From Pandoraea sp. ASV26 (GTDB lineage: Bacteria > Pseudomonadota > Gammaproteobacteria > Burkholderiales > Burkholderiaceae): a stretch of DNA of 64,000 bases. Positions 43,691-52,949 of the stretch are shown here, in pieces. Location of the stretch: NCBI RefSeq assembly GCF_016428915.1, contig NZ_JAELTP010000014.1:1-64000 (forward strand). Reading direction: 5' to 3'. Below the pieces are notes generated by a model. The model was not told the origin of the DNA, searched no databases, and was given only the letters and a program-made list of their open reading frames with translations. Position numbers and translations under genes: made by a program. Within the stretch, counting starts at the first letter, position 1. Each line of letters begins with the position of its first letter.

Positions 43691-43950
43691 TGCGTCATTT
43701 CCCCGGTCGCACCGGCGCCCGGTGCCACGCGTGAGTTGACGCAGTAGATCGGCCGCCGAATTAGTTATGTAGATTCCTCGTGCGACGAGATTATTGCGGG
43801 CGAACTGTGACGATTCGATGAATCCATGGAAGCTTCACGCATGCCAGATGCGTCAGCGCCTTGTAGGAATCCGAGATGAGTGAGTGCGCACCAACATTGC
43901 ACTGGTGACGCGCATCGTCTGTCGCGCCACCCACCGGTAGCGGCGAGCGA

Positions 43951-44904
43951 TCACGCGCTGCGCCGGGCGTCCGCCATGGCATCGATGCGCTGCATCGACT
44001 CGACCGCCAGCTCGGTGAATTGCCGCCAGAGCTCGGGCTTCCTCCGCCCGCGCTTGACGATACGATGGAAGCCCAGCGTGACCTCAGGGTGAGCGAGCAC
44101 TTCGCAGCGAACTGCACGATGACGGCAGGCGGGAAACGCAAACGTCGGCATGATGGCCGTACCGAGGCCCGCTTCGGCCATGCCGATGAGCGTTTCAAAG
44201 CGGCGAAACATGGGACGTGGCTCGTCGGCCCGGTCAATGCGCGCGAGGTGAGTCTCCACTAACTGCTGAATCGGATTATCCGGCGGCAGTCCGATAAGCA
44301 CCTCGTCGCGAAGTGCCTCCCATGTCGCGTGGCCATCACCAGCGGCCTCATCGCTTCGGGCCGCTTTGCGCGGCAGACGCTTTGCCGCCGCCGTCACCTT
44401 CATCAAGCGGAACGACTGCAACAGGGTTCGCTCGATGCCGTGCGACGCCTTTGTGAAGAAGCCAAAGCCGAGGTCGGCTTCGCCTTGCTCGACGAGCCCC
44501 TGCACCTGCGCGAGTTCCGCTTCGTGCAAGCGCAGATCCACATCGGGATGCATCGCCCGGAACGCCCCGAACCACTCAGGAATCAGGTGCGACGACACGA
44601 GCGGCGTGGCCGCGATGCGCAGCGTCTTGCGCTCCGCCTGCCCGAACGCCGCAATCTGACCGGCCACGGCATCGAGTTGGCCGACAGCCGCGCTGGCCAC
44701 GGGCAGCAGCGCATGCCCCGCTTCGGTGAGCGTCACACTGCGCGTGGTGCGGTCGAACAACCGGCTGCCGAGTTGCGTCTCGATCTCCCGCATCATGACC
44801 GACAACCCGGCTTGTGTGATGTGCAGCCGCTCCGCCGCCCGCGTGAAGTTGCCGAGCGTGGCCACGAGCACAAATGCCTTCAACTGTCGTAGCGAGATGT
44901 TCAC
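43951..44904 (-). CDS. LysR-family regulator
   Basis: A 317-residue LysR protein. The HTH is LGNFTRAAERLHITQAGLSVMMREIETQLGSRLFDRTTRSVTLT, with a substrate-binding domain after residue 90. It is divergent from a FAD monooxygenase gene over a 124-base gap that has a 14-bp palindrome, so it probably controls that gene and the following transporter. The 260-base region before the kinase operon (43691-43950) contains no gene; only a 6-bp stem-loop at 43837-43853 was seen. Confidence 0.9.
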   Translation of the reverse strand: MNISLRQLKAFVLVATLGNFTRAAERLHITQAGLSVMMREIETQLGSRLFDRTTRSVTLTEAGHALLPVASAAVGQLDAVAGQIAAFGQAERKTLRIAATPLVSSHLIPEWFGAFRAMHPDVDLRLHEAELAQVQGLVEQGEADLGFGFFTKASHGIERTLLQSFRLMKVTAAAKRLPRKAARSDEAAGDGHATWEALRDEVLIGLPPDNPIQQLVETHLARIDRADEPRPMFRRFETLIGMAEAGLGTAIMPTFAFPACRHRAVRCEVLAHPEVTLGFHRIVKRGRRKPELWRQFTELAVESMQRIDAMADARRSA

Positions 44905-44924
44905 GAGACACTCATAACGATTCG

Positions 44925-44938
44925 ATATGAATTCATAT
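44925..44938. promoter_or_regulatory. 14-bp palindrome between LysR and monooxygenase genes
   Basis: ATATGAATTCATAT is a perfect palindrome 21 bases before the LysR ATG and 90 bases before the monooxygenase ATG. Its position suits LysR autoregulation and divergent control. Confidence 0.5.
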
Positions 44939-45028
44939 GATAGTCAAAATTCCCCAATGACTGGCGACGCGTTCTAATGGTGGCCATTCCAGAACCACTA
45001 GCGCATTGCCGCTCAGGAGACACGCACC

Positions 45029-46306
45029 ATGTCCTCATCGATCGATGTGGCCATCGTCGGCGCCGGTATCGGCGGTCTGACCCTCGCCCTCAGCCTGCAC
45101 GACGCCGGCATCGCCTGCCGCGTGTACGAAGCCGTACCGGAGATTCGTCCGCTCGGCGTGGGCGTAAACATCCTGCCGCACGCCTCGCGCGTGCTCGACG
45201 GGCTGGGCCTGACGGCCGCCCTGCGCGAGGTCGCTGTCACGACCCGCGAATCGGTGTTCTACAATCGTTTCGGTCAATTCGTGTACCGCGAACCGGCAGG
45301 CGAACATGCCGGCTATGCGTGGCCGCAGTTCTCTGTTCATCGAGGCGACCTGCAAGGGATATTGCTGAGCGCCGTACGTGAGCGCCTCGGTCAGGACGCG
45401 GTTGTCGAGGGGCATCGCTGCACCGGCTTCCTGCAAGACGACGACGAGGTCACGATAGCGTTCGAGTCGCCCGAAGGCGATATGCTGGCGCCGGTCACGG
45501 CACGCCTGCTCGTGGCGGCCGACGGCATTCACTCCATCGTGCGAAAGCAGTTTTATCCGGCCGAAGGCGCACCGCGTTATTCGGGCGTGAACATGTGGCG
45601 CGGCAGCGTGGTACTGCCTCCCTTCCTCACCGGCGCGTCGATGGTCCGTGCGGGATGGCTGTCCGTCGGCAAGATGGTGATCTACCCGATTCGCAACAAT
45701 GTCGACGGCCGTGGCAATCAACTGGTGAACTGGGTCGCCGAGATCGAGGCCCCTCGGCCTGCACGGCGTGACTGGAATGGGGTCGGACGTCTCGAGGACT
45801 TTTTCCCGGCGTTCGCCGACTGGCACTTCGACTGGCTCGACGTCGCCGGCATGATCGAGTCGACCGAGACCATTCTCGAATATCCCATGGTCGATCAAGA
45901 CCCGCTGCCGCGTTGGAGCTTCGGACGCGTGACGCTGCTCGGCGACGCCGCGCATCCGATGGTGCCGCGCGGCTCGAACGGCGCCGGTCAGGCAATTCTC
46001 GATGCCCCTTGTCTGGCCGCACAGTTGCGTGAGAATGGCCTCACACCGGCTGCGCTCGAAGCCTACGAGCGAATTCGCGGCAAGGCCACGGCCGATGTCG
46101 TCTTGATGAACCGCAAGGCCCCTCCCGACGCGATCTTGCAGACGGTGCACGAACTGAGCGGCGACAAGCCGTTCTCCCATATCGACGATGTCATCAGCGC
46201 CGCCGATCTCGCGGAAATCTCGAATCGCTATAAAAACGTTGCGGGACTAAATCGCGAGACGTTGAACGCGGCCAGCACGTCTGGCACCGCGAGCACGCAC
46301 CGCTAA
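45029..46306 (+). CDS. FAD-dependent aromatic monooxygenase
   Basis: A 425-residue group A flavoprotein hydroxylase. It has the FAD motif VAIVGAGIGGLTLALSLHDAG at the N-terminus, LVAADGIHSIVRKQF (the DG motif) and GRVTLLGDAAHPMVPRGSNGAGQAILDA. It resembles salicylate- or hydroxynicotinate-type hydroxylases, but the substrate cannot be read from sequence. AGGAGA precedes the ATG. The divergent LysR gene and downstream AAHS transporter imply an aromatic acid as substrate. Confidence 0.85.
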   Translation: MSSSIDVAIVGAGIGGLTLALSLHDAGIACRVYEAVPEIRPLGVGVNILPHASRVLDGLGLTAALREVAVTTRESVFYNRFGQFVYREPAGEHAGYAWPQFSVHRGDLQGILLSAVRERLGQDAVVEGHRCTGFLQDDDEVTIAFESPEGDMLAPVTARLLVAADGIHSIVRKQFYPAEGAPRYSGVNMWRGSVVLPPFLTGASMVRAGWLSVGKMVIYPIRNNVDGRGNQLVNWVAEIEAPRPARRDWNGVGRLEDFFPAFADWHFDWLDVAGMIESTETILEYPMVDQDPLPRWSFGRVTLLGDAAHPMVPRGSNGAGQAILDAPCLAAQLRENGLTPAALEAYERIRGKATADVVLMNRKAPPDAILQTVHELSGDKPFSHIDDVISAADLAEISNRYKNVAGLNRETLNAASTSGTASTHR

Positions 46307-46318
46307 CCTCACCGAGAC

Positions 46319-46394
46319 GCCCCGCCAACGCGCGCCTGTGCAGCCCCCGCGTGCAAACGTTTTTCCCTTCTCGAAAGAGCCCCGCCAACGGGGC
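46319..46394 (+). repeat. 12-bp direct repeat and stem-loop in the leader of the transporter gene
   Basis: GCCCCGCCAACG occurs at 46319-46330 and again exactly 60 bases later at 46379-46390. The second copy forms GCCCCG-CCAA-CGGGGC (46379-46394), a 6-bp stem-loop about 7 bases before the ribosome site GGAGA. It could affect translation of the transporter. Confidence 0.4.
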
Positions 46395-46413
46395 CGTTCA
46401 CGGAGACAGTGCC

Positions 46414-47769
46414 ATGCCTATCGCCCGCATCGATCTGCGCGCGCTCATCGAGGATCGGCCTTTTGGCCGCTATCAGATATTCGTCACGGCGCTGTGCGCG
46501 CTGATCGTCTTTCTCGATGGATTCGACACGCAAGCTATCGGCTATGTCGCGCCGGCCATCGTCCATGCGCTCGGCATCGAACGCTCGGCACTCAGCCCGG
46601 TGTTCTCGGCAAGCCTCGTCGGCCTCACGCTCGGCGCCCTCATCGGCGGCCCGGCGTCAGACCGCGTGGGACGTCGTCCGGTACTCATCGCCGGCATGCT
46701 GATCTTCGGCGTGATGTCGCTTGCCACCGCACTCGCCCAGTCGGTCACGTCGCTGCTCGTGCTGCGCCTCGCCACGGGCATTGGCCTGGGCTGCGTCATG
46801 CCCAACGCCATCGCACTCACCGGGGAATTCGCCCCCGAGCGCGTTCGCTCGACGGCCATCATGGTGATGTTCTGCGGCTTCTCGCTGGGTGCCGCACTCG
46901 GCGGCCTCGCTGCTGCCGGGCTGATTCGCGACTTCGGCTGGCAATCCGTTTTCATTGTGGGTGGCGTGCTACCCCTCATTGCCGCGCTCATCGCGTGGCG
47001 CAGCCTGCCGGAGTCTCCACGTTTTCTGATCGTTCGCGCGAAAGATCCGGCGCGCCTGCATGCGGTGCTGCGCAGGCTCGCCCCCGACCTTCCTGCCAAT
47101 GCGCAGATCGATGGCGGCACCGACCTGCACGCCACCGCCCGCGCAGGTGTAGGCGCGCTCTTCGCGGACAAACGCGCACGCATTACCCTGTTGCTCTGGG
47201 TGATCTTCTTCATGAGCCTGATGGATCTGTACTTCCTGTCGAGCTGGCTGCCGACAGTGATTCACGATGCAGGCATCGCGCTGGACACGGCGGCTCTCAT
47301 TACATCGATGCTCCAGATCGGCGGCACGCTCGGCACCCTCACGCTGGGGCGCGTGTTCGACCGCGTGCCGCCGTTCAAGGCGCTCGGCGCCGTCTATCTG
47401 TGCGCAGCGGCGTGTATCGTGCTGGTCGGTCTGGCAGGAACGTCGGTGAGCGTGCTGAGCGCAACGATCTTCGGTGCGGGATTCTGCGTGGTGGGCGGCC
47501 AGATCGGCGCGAACGCGTTGGCCGCGCGAACCTACCCGACGGCGATTCGCGGCACCGGCGTCGGGTGGGCGCTCGGGATTGGCCGCATCGGCTCCATCGT
47601 CGGGCCGATCGTCGGGGGCATACTGCTGGCGCTGCGTTGGAACCCGCAGCATCTGTTCATGATCGCCGCCGTGCCGGTGCTCATCGCCAGCGTGGCGGCG
47701 TTCACGATCAGCGTGGGCGCGCGGTACGAATCGCACCGCGCAGCCCGCACGACAGGCAAGGCGGCCTGA
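46414..47769 (+). CDS. AAHS-family MFS aromatic-acid transporter
   Basis: A 451-residue MFS protein with 12 spans. The family signature is ALIVFLDGFDTQAIGYVAPAIV, the loop motif GGPASDRVGRRPVL, and GIGLGCVMPNAIALTGEFAP follows. The start at 46414 has GGAGA upstream; the frame to 46351 reads over the leader. It lies 107 bases after the monooxygenase and likely imports its substrate. Its TGA directly touches the stop codon of the convergent gamma-glutamyltransferase gene. Confidence 0.88.
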   Translation: MPIARIDLRALIEDRPFGRYQIFVTALCALIVFLDGFDTQAIGYVAPAIVHALGIERSALSPVFSASLVGLTLGALIGGPASDRVGRRPVLIAGMLIFGVMSLATALAQSVTSLLVLRLATGIGLGCVMPNAIALTGEFAPERVRSTAIMVMFCGFSLGAALGGLAAAGLIRDFGWQSVFIVGGVLPLIAALIAWRSLPESPRFLIVRAKDPARLHAVLRRLAPDLPANAQIDGGTDLHATARAGVGALFADKRARITLLLWVIFFMSLMDLYFLSSWLPTVIHDAGIALDTAALITSMLQIGGTLGTLTLGRVFDRVPPFKALGAVYLCAAACIVLVGLAGTSVSVLSATIFGAGFCVVGGQIGANALAARTYPTAIRGTGVGWALGIGRIGSIVGPIVGGILLALRWNPQHLFMIAAVPVLIASVAAFTISVGARYESHRAARTTGKAA

Positions 47770-49407
47770 TCAGTAACCTGCGGCGAGACCGTCGCGACGA
47801 CTGTCGCTTGCGGCAACGTACCCGCGCTCCGGATCGTTGCGATCCAGACGCCAGATGTACTGGCCGGAGCCGAAGTCCATGTACGGATCGTCGATGGACT
47901 TCAACTGATGGCCCATCGCCACCAGCCCGGCGACGGTCTCGCGGTCGAGCGTCGATTCGATGTCGACGGTGAAGTCACGATTGACCTTCCAGCGCGGCGC
48001 GTCGCATGCCGCCTGCGGCTGCTGGCCGTAGTCGATCATCCGCACGATCGATTGCAGATGGCCTTGCGGCTGCATGTCCCCGCCCATCACGCCGAAGCTC
48101 ATCACCGCCTCGTGGCGGCCGTCGACCTTCTGCGTGAGGAACGCCGGAATGATCGTGTGGAACGGGCGCTTGCCGCCCTCGACCACGTTGGCCGACTTCG
48201 GATCCATCGAGAAACCGCAGCCACGGTTTTGCAGCGCGATGCCCAGATCGGGCACCACCACGCCGGAACCGAAGCCCATGTAGTTCGACTGGATGAAGCT
48301 GACCATCATGCCTTGCTCGTCGGCCGAGCTCAGATAGATCGTGCCGCCGGACTTCGGCATGCCGAAATCGAACTGCGTTGCGCGATCGGGGTTGATGAGC
48401 TTCGCGCGCGCGGTGAGGTAGGCATCGTCGAGCATCTGCTCGGGCGTGACTTCCATCGAACGCGGATCGGCAACGTATTTGTAGAGATCGGCAAAGGCGA
48501 GCTTCATCGCCTCGATCTGCAAGTGCTGGGAATGCACACGGTCGACGGCAAGACGCGACACGTCGAACTTCTCGAGAATGCCCAGCGCCATGAGTGCCGC
48601 GATGCCCTGCCCGTTCGGCGGAATCTCGTGCACGGTGTAGCCGCGATAGTCCTTCTCGATGGGCTTGACCCAGTCCGCGCGGTAGTTGCGCAGATCGTCG
48701 GTCGTCAGCGCGCCGCCATGCTGAGCCGACCACGCGGCGATGCGCTGCGCAATCTCACCTTCGTAATAGGCGCGCGGCCCTTCCTTCGCAAGCATGCGAA
48801 GTGTGCGCGCGTGGCCCGGCATGCGGATCATCTCGCTCGTCGTCGGTGCGCGGCCGTTCGGCATGAACGTCTGGGCGTAGCCCGGAAGGTCCTTCAACTC
48901 CGGCACCGCCGCCGCCCATTTGCGCGCGACGATATGCGCGACGGCATGGCCGCGCTCGGCGATCTCGATGGCCGGTGCCATGAGATCCGCGAACGGCAGC
49001 TTGCCGAACTTCGCGTGCAACGCTTCCCAGCCGGCGATCACGCCGGGCACGGTCGTGGTGTCGACGCCGCGCGTCGGCTGCTTGGCGATGCCATGCTGCT
49101 CGCCGTACTTCTTGCGGAAATAGTCGACGTTCCACGCGGCCGGTGCGACACCCGAGGCGTTCAGGCCGTGCAGTTCCTTGCCGTCCCAGATCAGCGCGAA
49201 GCAGTCGCCGCCAAGGCCGTTCGACACCGGCTCGACGACCGTCATGCACGCGGCGGCGGCGATCGCGGCGTCCACCGCATTGCCGCCCTGCCACAGAATG
49301 CGCAGACCGGCTTGCGCAGCGAGCGGATGCGACGTCGACACGATATTGCGGGCGAACACCGGCAGGCGCGGCGTCGGGTACGGATTCTGCCAATTGAATT
49401 GCGTCAT
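47770..49407 (-). CDS. ggt: Gamma-glutamyltransferase family protein, no signal peptide
   Basis: A 545-residue Ntn-hydrolase precursor. The self-cleavage/catalytic Thr is expected at Thr356 in SGGTIYLSSADEQG. GGNAVDAAIAAAACMTVVEPVSNGLGGDCFALIW near the N-terminus, and GVMGGDMQPQGHLQ later, are family hallmarks. The protein starts MTQFNWQNPYPTPRLP without an export signal, so it should stay in the cytoplasm, unlike the periplasmic enterobacterial enzyme. It is the last gene of a peptide ABC importer operon, which suggests cleavage of imported glutathione or other gamma-glutamyl compounds. Confidence 0.9.
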   Translation of the reverse strand: MTQFNWQNPYPTPRLPVFARNIVSTSHPLAAQAGLRILWQGGNAVDAAIAAAACMTVVEPVSNGLGGDCFALIWDGKELHGLNASGVAPAAWNVDYFRKKYGEQHGIAKQPTRGVDTTTVPGVIAGWEALHAKFGKLPFADLMAPAIEIAERGHAVAHIVARKWAAAVPELKDLPGYAQTFMPNGRAPTTSEMIRMPGHARTLRMLAKEGPRAYYEGEIAQRIAAWSAQHGGALTTDDLRNYRADWVKPIEKDYRGYTVHEIPPNGQGIAALMALGILEKFDVSRLAVDRVHSQHLQIEAMKLAFADLYKYVADPRSMEVTPEQMLDDAYLTARAKLINPDRATQFDFGMPKSGGTIYLSSADEQGMMVSFIQSNYMGFGSGVVVPDLGIALQNRGCGFSMDPKSANVVEGGKRPFHTIIPAFLTQKVDGRHEAVMSFGVMGGDMQPQGHLQSIVRMIDYGQQPQAACDAPRWKVNRDFTVDIESTLDRETVAGLVAMGHQLKSIDDPYMDFGSGQYIWRLDRNDPERGYVAASDSRRDGLAAGY

Positions 49408-49489
49408 GGGACTAACGTTTGACCTTTGTCTCGAATGGTTGGAATGTGCCTGCCGGATGGCGATGCCGACGATGATGGCGTCGCTCGCC

Positions 49490-50416
49490 TCACGATTGCT
49501 CGCGCGGATCGAGCGCGTCGCGCAAGCCGTCGCCCAGCAGGTTGAAGCCGAGTACCGTCAGAAAAATGGCGATACCGGGGAAAATCGACATCCAGGGCGC
49601 TTGCTCCACAAAGTCCTTGGCCGTGTTGAGCATCGAGCCCCACGACGGCAATGGCGGCAATTGCCCCAGTCCCAGAAACGACAGGCTCGCCTCGGCGATG
49701 ATGGCCGTCGCCACCGTCAGGCTCGCCTGCACGATGATCGGCGGCAGCACGTTCGGCAGGATGTAGCGCACGATGATGCGCGTATCGGTCAGCCCGATCG
49801 CACGCGCGCCCTCCACGTACTCTTCGGCCTTGACGGTCAGCGCCTGTGCGCGGGCAAGGCGCACGAAACGCGGCATCGCCGATACGCCGATGGCGATCAT
49901 CGCGTTCGTGAGGCTTGCGCCGAGGAACGCCGCCATCGCAATCGCGAGGATCAGGAACGGGATGGACAGCAGCGCGTCGGCCAGACGCGAGATGATCGCG
50001 TCGACCCAACGGCCGAAGTACCCCGCGAGCAGCCCCAGCGGCACACCGACGATCACGGCAATGCCCACCGACACCACGCCCGCCGCGAGCGACGCCCGGG
50101 CGCCGAAGATCATGCGCGCGAGCACGTCGCGGCCCAACTCGTCCGTGCCGAACCAGTGCAGCGCACTCGGCGCCTGACGCACGGTCATGAAGCTCGTGGC
50201 AATCGGATCGTAAGGCGAGAGCCACGGCGCGAAGATCGCGACGATCACCGCGAACGCCACGATGACGGCACCCGCGACCGCCGCCCGGTTGCGCGCGAAC
50301 TTGCGCAACCCGCGATGGCGGCGTCGCGGCAAACGTTCGGCGCCGGCCACGGTCGTGACGGGACTGCCCCCTTCGGGCGTCGGCGATGCAGTAGAAGTCG
50401 TTGGCAATGCGGCCAT
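49490..50416 (-). CDS. Peptide/glutathione-type ABC permease (DppC/GsiD class)
   Basis: A 308-residue inner-membrane permease with six spans. The binding-protein-dependent EAA-loop region reads EYVEGARAIGLTDTRIIVRYILPN, and HWFGTDELGRDVLARMIFGARASL is typical of DppC/OppC. It starts 13 bases after its partner permease. An 82-base gap leads to the gamma-glutamyltransferase gene. Confidence 0.93.
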   Translation of the reverse strand: MAALPTTSTASPTPEGGSPVTTVAGAERLPRRRHRGLRKFARNRAAVAGAVIVAFAVIVAIFAPWLSPYDPIATSFMTVRQAPSALHWFGTDELGRDVLARMIFGARASLAAGVVSVGIAVIVGVPLGLLAGYFGRWVDAIISRLADALLSIPFLILAIAMAAFLGASLTNAMIAIGVSAMPRFVRLARAQALTVKAEEYVEGARAIGLTDTRIIVRYILPNVLPPIIVQASLTVATAIIAEASLSFLGLGQLPPLPSWGSMLNTAKDFVEQAPWMSIFPGIAIFLTVLGFNLLGDGLRDALDPREQS

Positions 50417-50429
50417 GTTCGAAGAGGTC

Positions 50430-51374
50430 TCAGGCGCGACGCAGGCGCGGGTTGAGCAAGACGTAAAGCACGTCGGCCAGCAGGTTCAGCACAATGAAGC
50501 CGGCCGCCGTCACCAGCACCACGCCCTGTACCACGGCGTAGTCGCGGTTGAACACGGCGTCGACGATCAACTTGCCGAAGCCCGGAATCGTAAAGACTTG
50601 TTCGGTCAGCACCGCCCCGGCGAGCAACTCGCCGAAGAGCAACGCCAGCACCGTCACGATCGGAATCAATGCATTGCGCAGCGCATGCTTGAGCACGACG
50701 GTGCCGCGCAACAACCCCTTGGCGCGCGCCGTGCGAATGTAGTCGGTGCGTAGCACCCCCAGCATGGCGCTACGCGTGTGGCGCATCAATTGCGCCCCGA
50801 GCGCCGCCCCGAGCACGAACGCGGGCATGACCATCGTCTTGAAGCTCATCCACAGGTCTTCGCCCGGCGGCACATAGCCCGACGACGGCAGCAACTGCCA
50901 GCGCACCGAGACAAGGAAGATCAGCAGAATGCCGAGCCAGAAGTTGGGGATCGACATGCCCGACAACGCCAGCACGTTCGCGCCGTAATCGATGGCCTTG
51001 CCGCGATTCGCCGCCGACAGAATGCCCAGCGGAATGCCGATCCCGATGGCGATCACCAGGCCGAACATCGCCAGTTGCAGCGTGACGGGCAGCTTCTGCG
51101 CGATGAGTGTCGTCACCGGCTCACCCGTGCGCAGCGAGGTACCGAGGTTGCCATGCAGCACGTCGCCGATCCAGAGCGCGTACTGCGAGGGCAGCGGTTT
51201 GTCGAGGTGATATTTCTCGCGCAGCGCGGCGATGACCTGCGGGTTCTGGTCCTCGCCGGCCATCGCGAGCACGGGATCGCCGGGCAACATCTTCTGAAGC
51301 CCGAAGATCATCATCGACACGATGATGAGCGTGGGGATCGCAACCAGTGCACGATGAACGACGAGGCGCAGCAT
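50430..51374 (-). CDS. Peptide/glutathione-type ABC permease (DppB/GsiC class)
   Basis: A 314-residue permease. MLRLVVHRALVAIPTLIIVSMMIFGLQKMLPGDP at the start and DYIRTARAKGLLRGTVVLKHALRNALIPIVT, the EAA loop, identify the DppB class. It forms the channel with the 49490-50416 product. It sits 31 bases after the binding-protein gene in the same operon. Confidence 0.93.
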   Translation of the reverse strand: MLRLVVHRALVAIPTLIIVSMMIFGLQKMLPGDPVLAMAGEDQNPQVIAALREKYHLDKPLPSQYALWIGDVLHGNLGTSLRTGEPVTTLIAQKLPVTLQLAMFGLVIAIGIGIPLGILSAANRGKAIDYGANVLALSGMSIPNFWLGILLIFLVSVRWQLLPSSGYVPPGEDLWMSFKTMVMPAFVLGAALGAQLMRHTRSAMLGVLRTDYIRTARAKGLLRGTVVLKHALRNALIPIVTVLALLFGELLAGAVLTEQVFTIPGFGKLIVDAVFNRDYAVVQGVVLVTAAGFIVLNLLADVLYVLLNPRLRRA

Positions 51375-51405
51375 GGCGGCTCCTTCTCCTTTTTCCGTTA
51401 TCCCG

Positions 51406-52908
51406 TTATCCCTTGAGGCTCACGCCGCGCAGGCGAATCAGCCCATCGGGATACGCAACGAACCCTTGCACCTTCTTGCTCAGCACGTAAGGCCACGGTT
51501 GCACGTACAGATAGAGGATCGGATCGTCGTCCGCCAGTATCTTGTTGGCCGCGTCGTAGAGCGGCTTGCGCTCGGCCACGCTCGACTTCACGCGCGCCTC
51601 GTTGAGCAGCTTGTCGACATCGGCGTTGCAATACTGGCCGTAGTTCAGGTTGCCCTTGCACGTGACAAACTGATGCAGATTGCCGTCCGGGTCCACGCGT
51701 CCCGACCAGCCGTTGTAGAGCACGTCGAAGTCGCCGCGATGGGCGGCGTCGAGCGCCGCCGCATAGTCCATCGGACGCAGCTTCAGCGTGATGCCCGCCT
51801 CGGCAAGCATCGCCTGCAACATCTGCGCCATCTGATTGGATACCGTGTTGTTGCCGAAGCTCAGCGTCACATCGATCTTCTCGAAGCCCGCCGATTTCAG
51901 CAGCGCCTTCGCTTTGGCCACGTCGCGCTTGGTCGTCTTGATCGACGCGTCGTAATACTGGCCCGAGTGCGGCAACGCCTGATTGGCCGGGGTGAAGATG
52001 CCGCCGCCGATCACCTGATTGATGGCGTCGCGATCGATCGCCAGGTCGAACGCCTGACGCACGCGCTTGTCACGCAACGCCTTGGGCGCATTCGCCGCCA
52101 CGTTGAACGTGAGGCCGTAATAGCCGAGGCCGTCGATCGAGACGAAGTTCAGATTCGCATCGCGCTTGACCGACTTCACGTCGGACGGCGAGAGGCGCTC
52201 GAGCATGTCGAGCGAGCCGGAGCGCACATTGGCCAGTCGCACGGTCGTGTCGGGAATCGGCAGGAAGATGACCTTCTGCGTCGGATACTTGTCGGCGTCC
52301 CAGAAGCCCGCGAATTTCTCCAGCACCACGCGATCGTTCTGCACGCGTTGCACGAACTTGTACGGCCCCGAACACACCGGGCGGGCCTGCACGGCGGCGT
52401 CATCGGTCAGCGTCTTGGGCGCGAGCATCATGCCGGCGCGGTCGGACAGTGTAGCCAGCAGCGCGGAATCCGGCGCCTTGAGCACGATGTTGACCGTATT
52501 GTCGTCGACGGCGTCGACATGATCGATGGACGACAGCTCGCTCTTGCGATTGCTCGCAGGCAGGCTGCGCGCACGGTCGAGATTGGCCTTGACGGCGCGG
52601 GCGTTGAAAGGCTCGTCGTCGTGGAACTTCACTCCCTGGCGCAGCTTGAACGTCCATGTCTTGCCGTCGGCACTCACGCTCCACGAGGTGGCGAGCATCG
52701 GCACGAACTTCAGATCGGGGCTGATATCGACCAGCGAGCTGCACAGCGAACGCAGCACCATGCGATCGACGACCTGCGAACTGCGGGCAGGATCGAGCGA
52801 ACCGATGTCCTCCTGCAAGCCGATGCGAAGGGTCGACTGCGCCATCGCAGAGGCCGCACCGGTCGTCAAAGACGCCGCCAGAACAAGATCGAGCAAAACG
52901 TTGCGCAT
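51406..52908 (-). CDS. Periplasmic peptide/glutathione-binding protein (SBP family 5)
   Basis: A 500-residue solute-binding protein. The signal peptide is MRNVLLDLVLAASLTTGAASAMA before QSTLRIGLQEDIGSLDPA. The family 5 pattern WTFKLRQGVKFHDDEPFNARAVK is clear. The start at 52908 has AAGGGA upstream; the longer frame to 53178 is shadow over the ATPase gene. It delivers substrate to the DppB/C-type channel. The closest class by length and context is GsiB/DppA, so glutathione or dipeptides are likely. Confidence 0.93.
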   Translation of the reverse strand: MRNVLLDLVLAASLTTGAASAMAQSTLRIGLQEDIGSLDPARSSQVVDRMVLRSLCSSLVDISPDLKFVPMLATSWSVSADGKTWTFKLRQGVKFHDDEPFNARAVKANLDRARSLPASNRKSELSSIDHVDAVDDNTVNIVLKAPDSALLATLSDRAGMMLAPKTLTDDAAVQARPVCSGPYKFVQRVQNDRVVLEKFAGFWDADKYPTQKVIFLPIPDTTVRLANVRSGSLDMLERLSPSDVKSVKRDANLNFVSIDGLGYYGLTFNVAANAPKALRDKRVRQAFDLAIDRDAINQVIGGGIFTPANQALPHSGQYYDASIKTTKRDVAKAKALLKSAGFEKIDVTLSFGNNTVSNQMAQMLQAMLAEAGITLKLRPMDYAAALDAAHRGDFDVLYNGWSGRVDPDGNLHQFVTCKGNLNYGQYCNADVDKLLNEARVKSSVAERKPLYDAANKILADDDPILYLYVQPWPYVLSKKVQGFVAYPDGLIRLRGVSLKG

Positions 52909-52949
52909 GCGTGAGATCCCTTGTGTGTGATGGTGTAGTGAAAGTGTTG

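Noticed and set aside
40319-43747. An 1142-codon open frame on the plus strand over the kinase operon
   Set aside because: It is a shadow of the high-GC minus-strand genes, rich in His/Arg/Gln, crosses several gene borders and has no recognisable domain.
43837-43853. ACGCAT-GCCAG-ATGCGT stem-loop between the kinase and LysR genes
   Set aside because: Six-bp stem only and no link to a start or stop; kept as a remark in the LysR entry.
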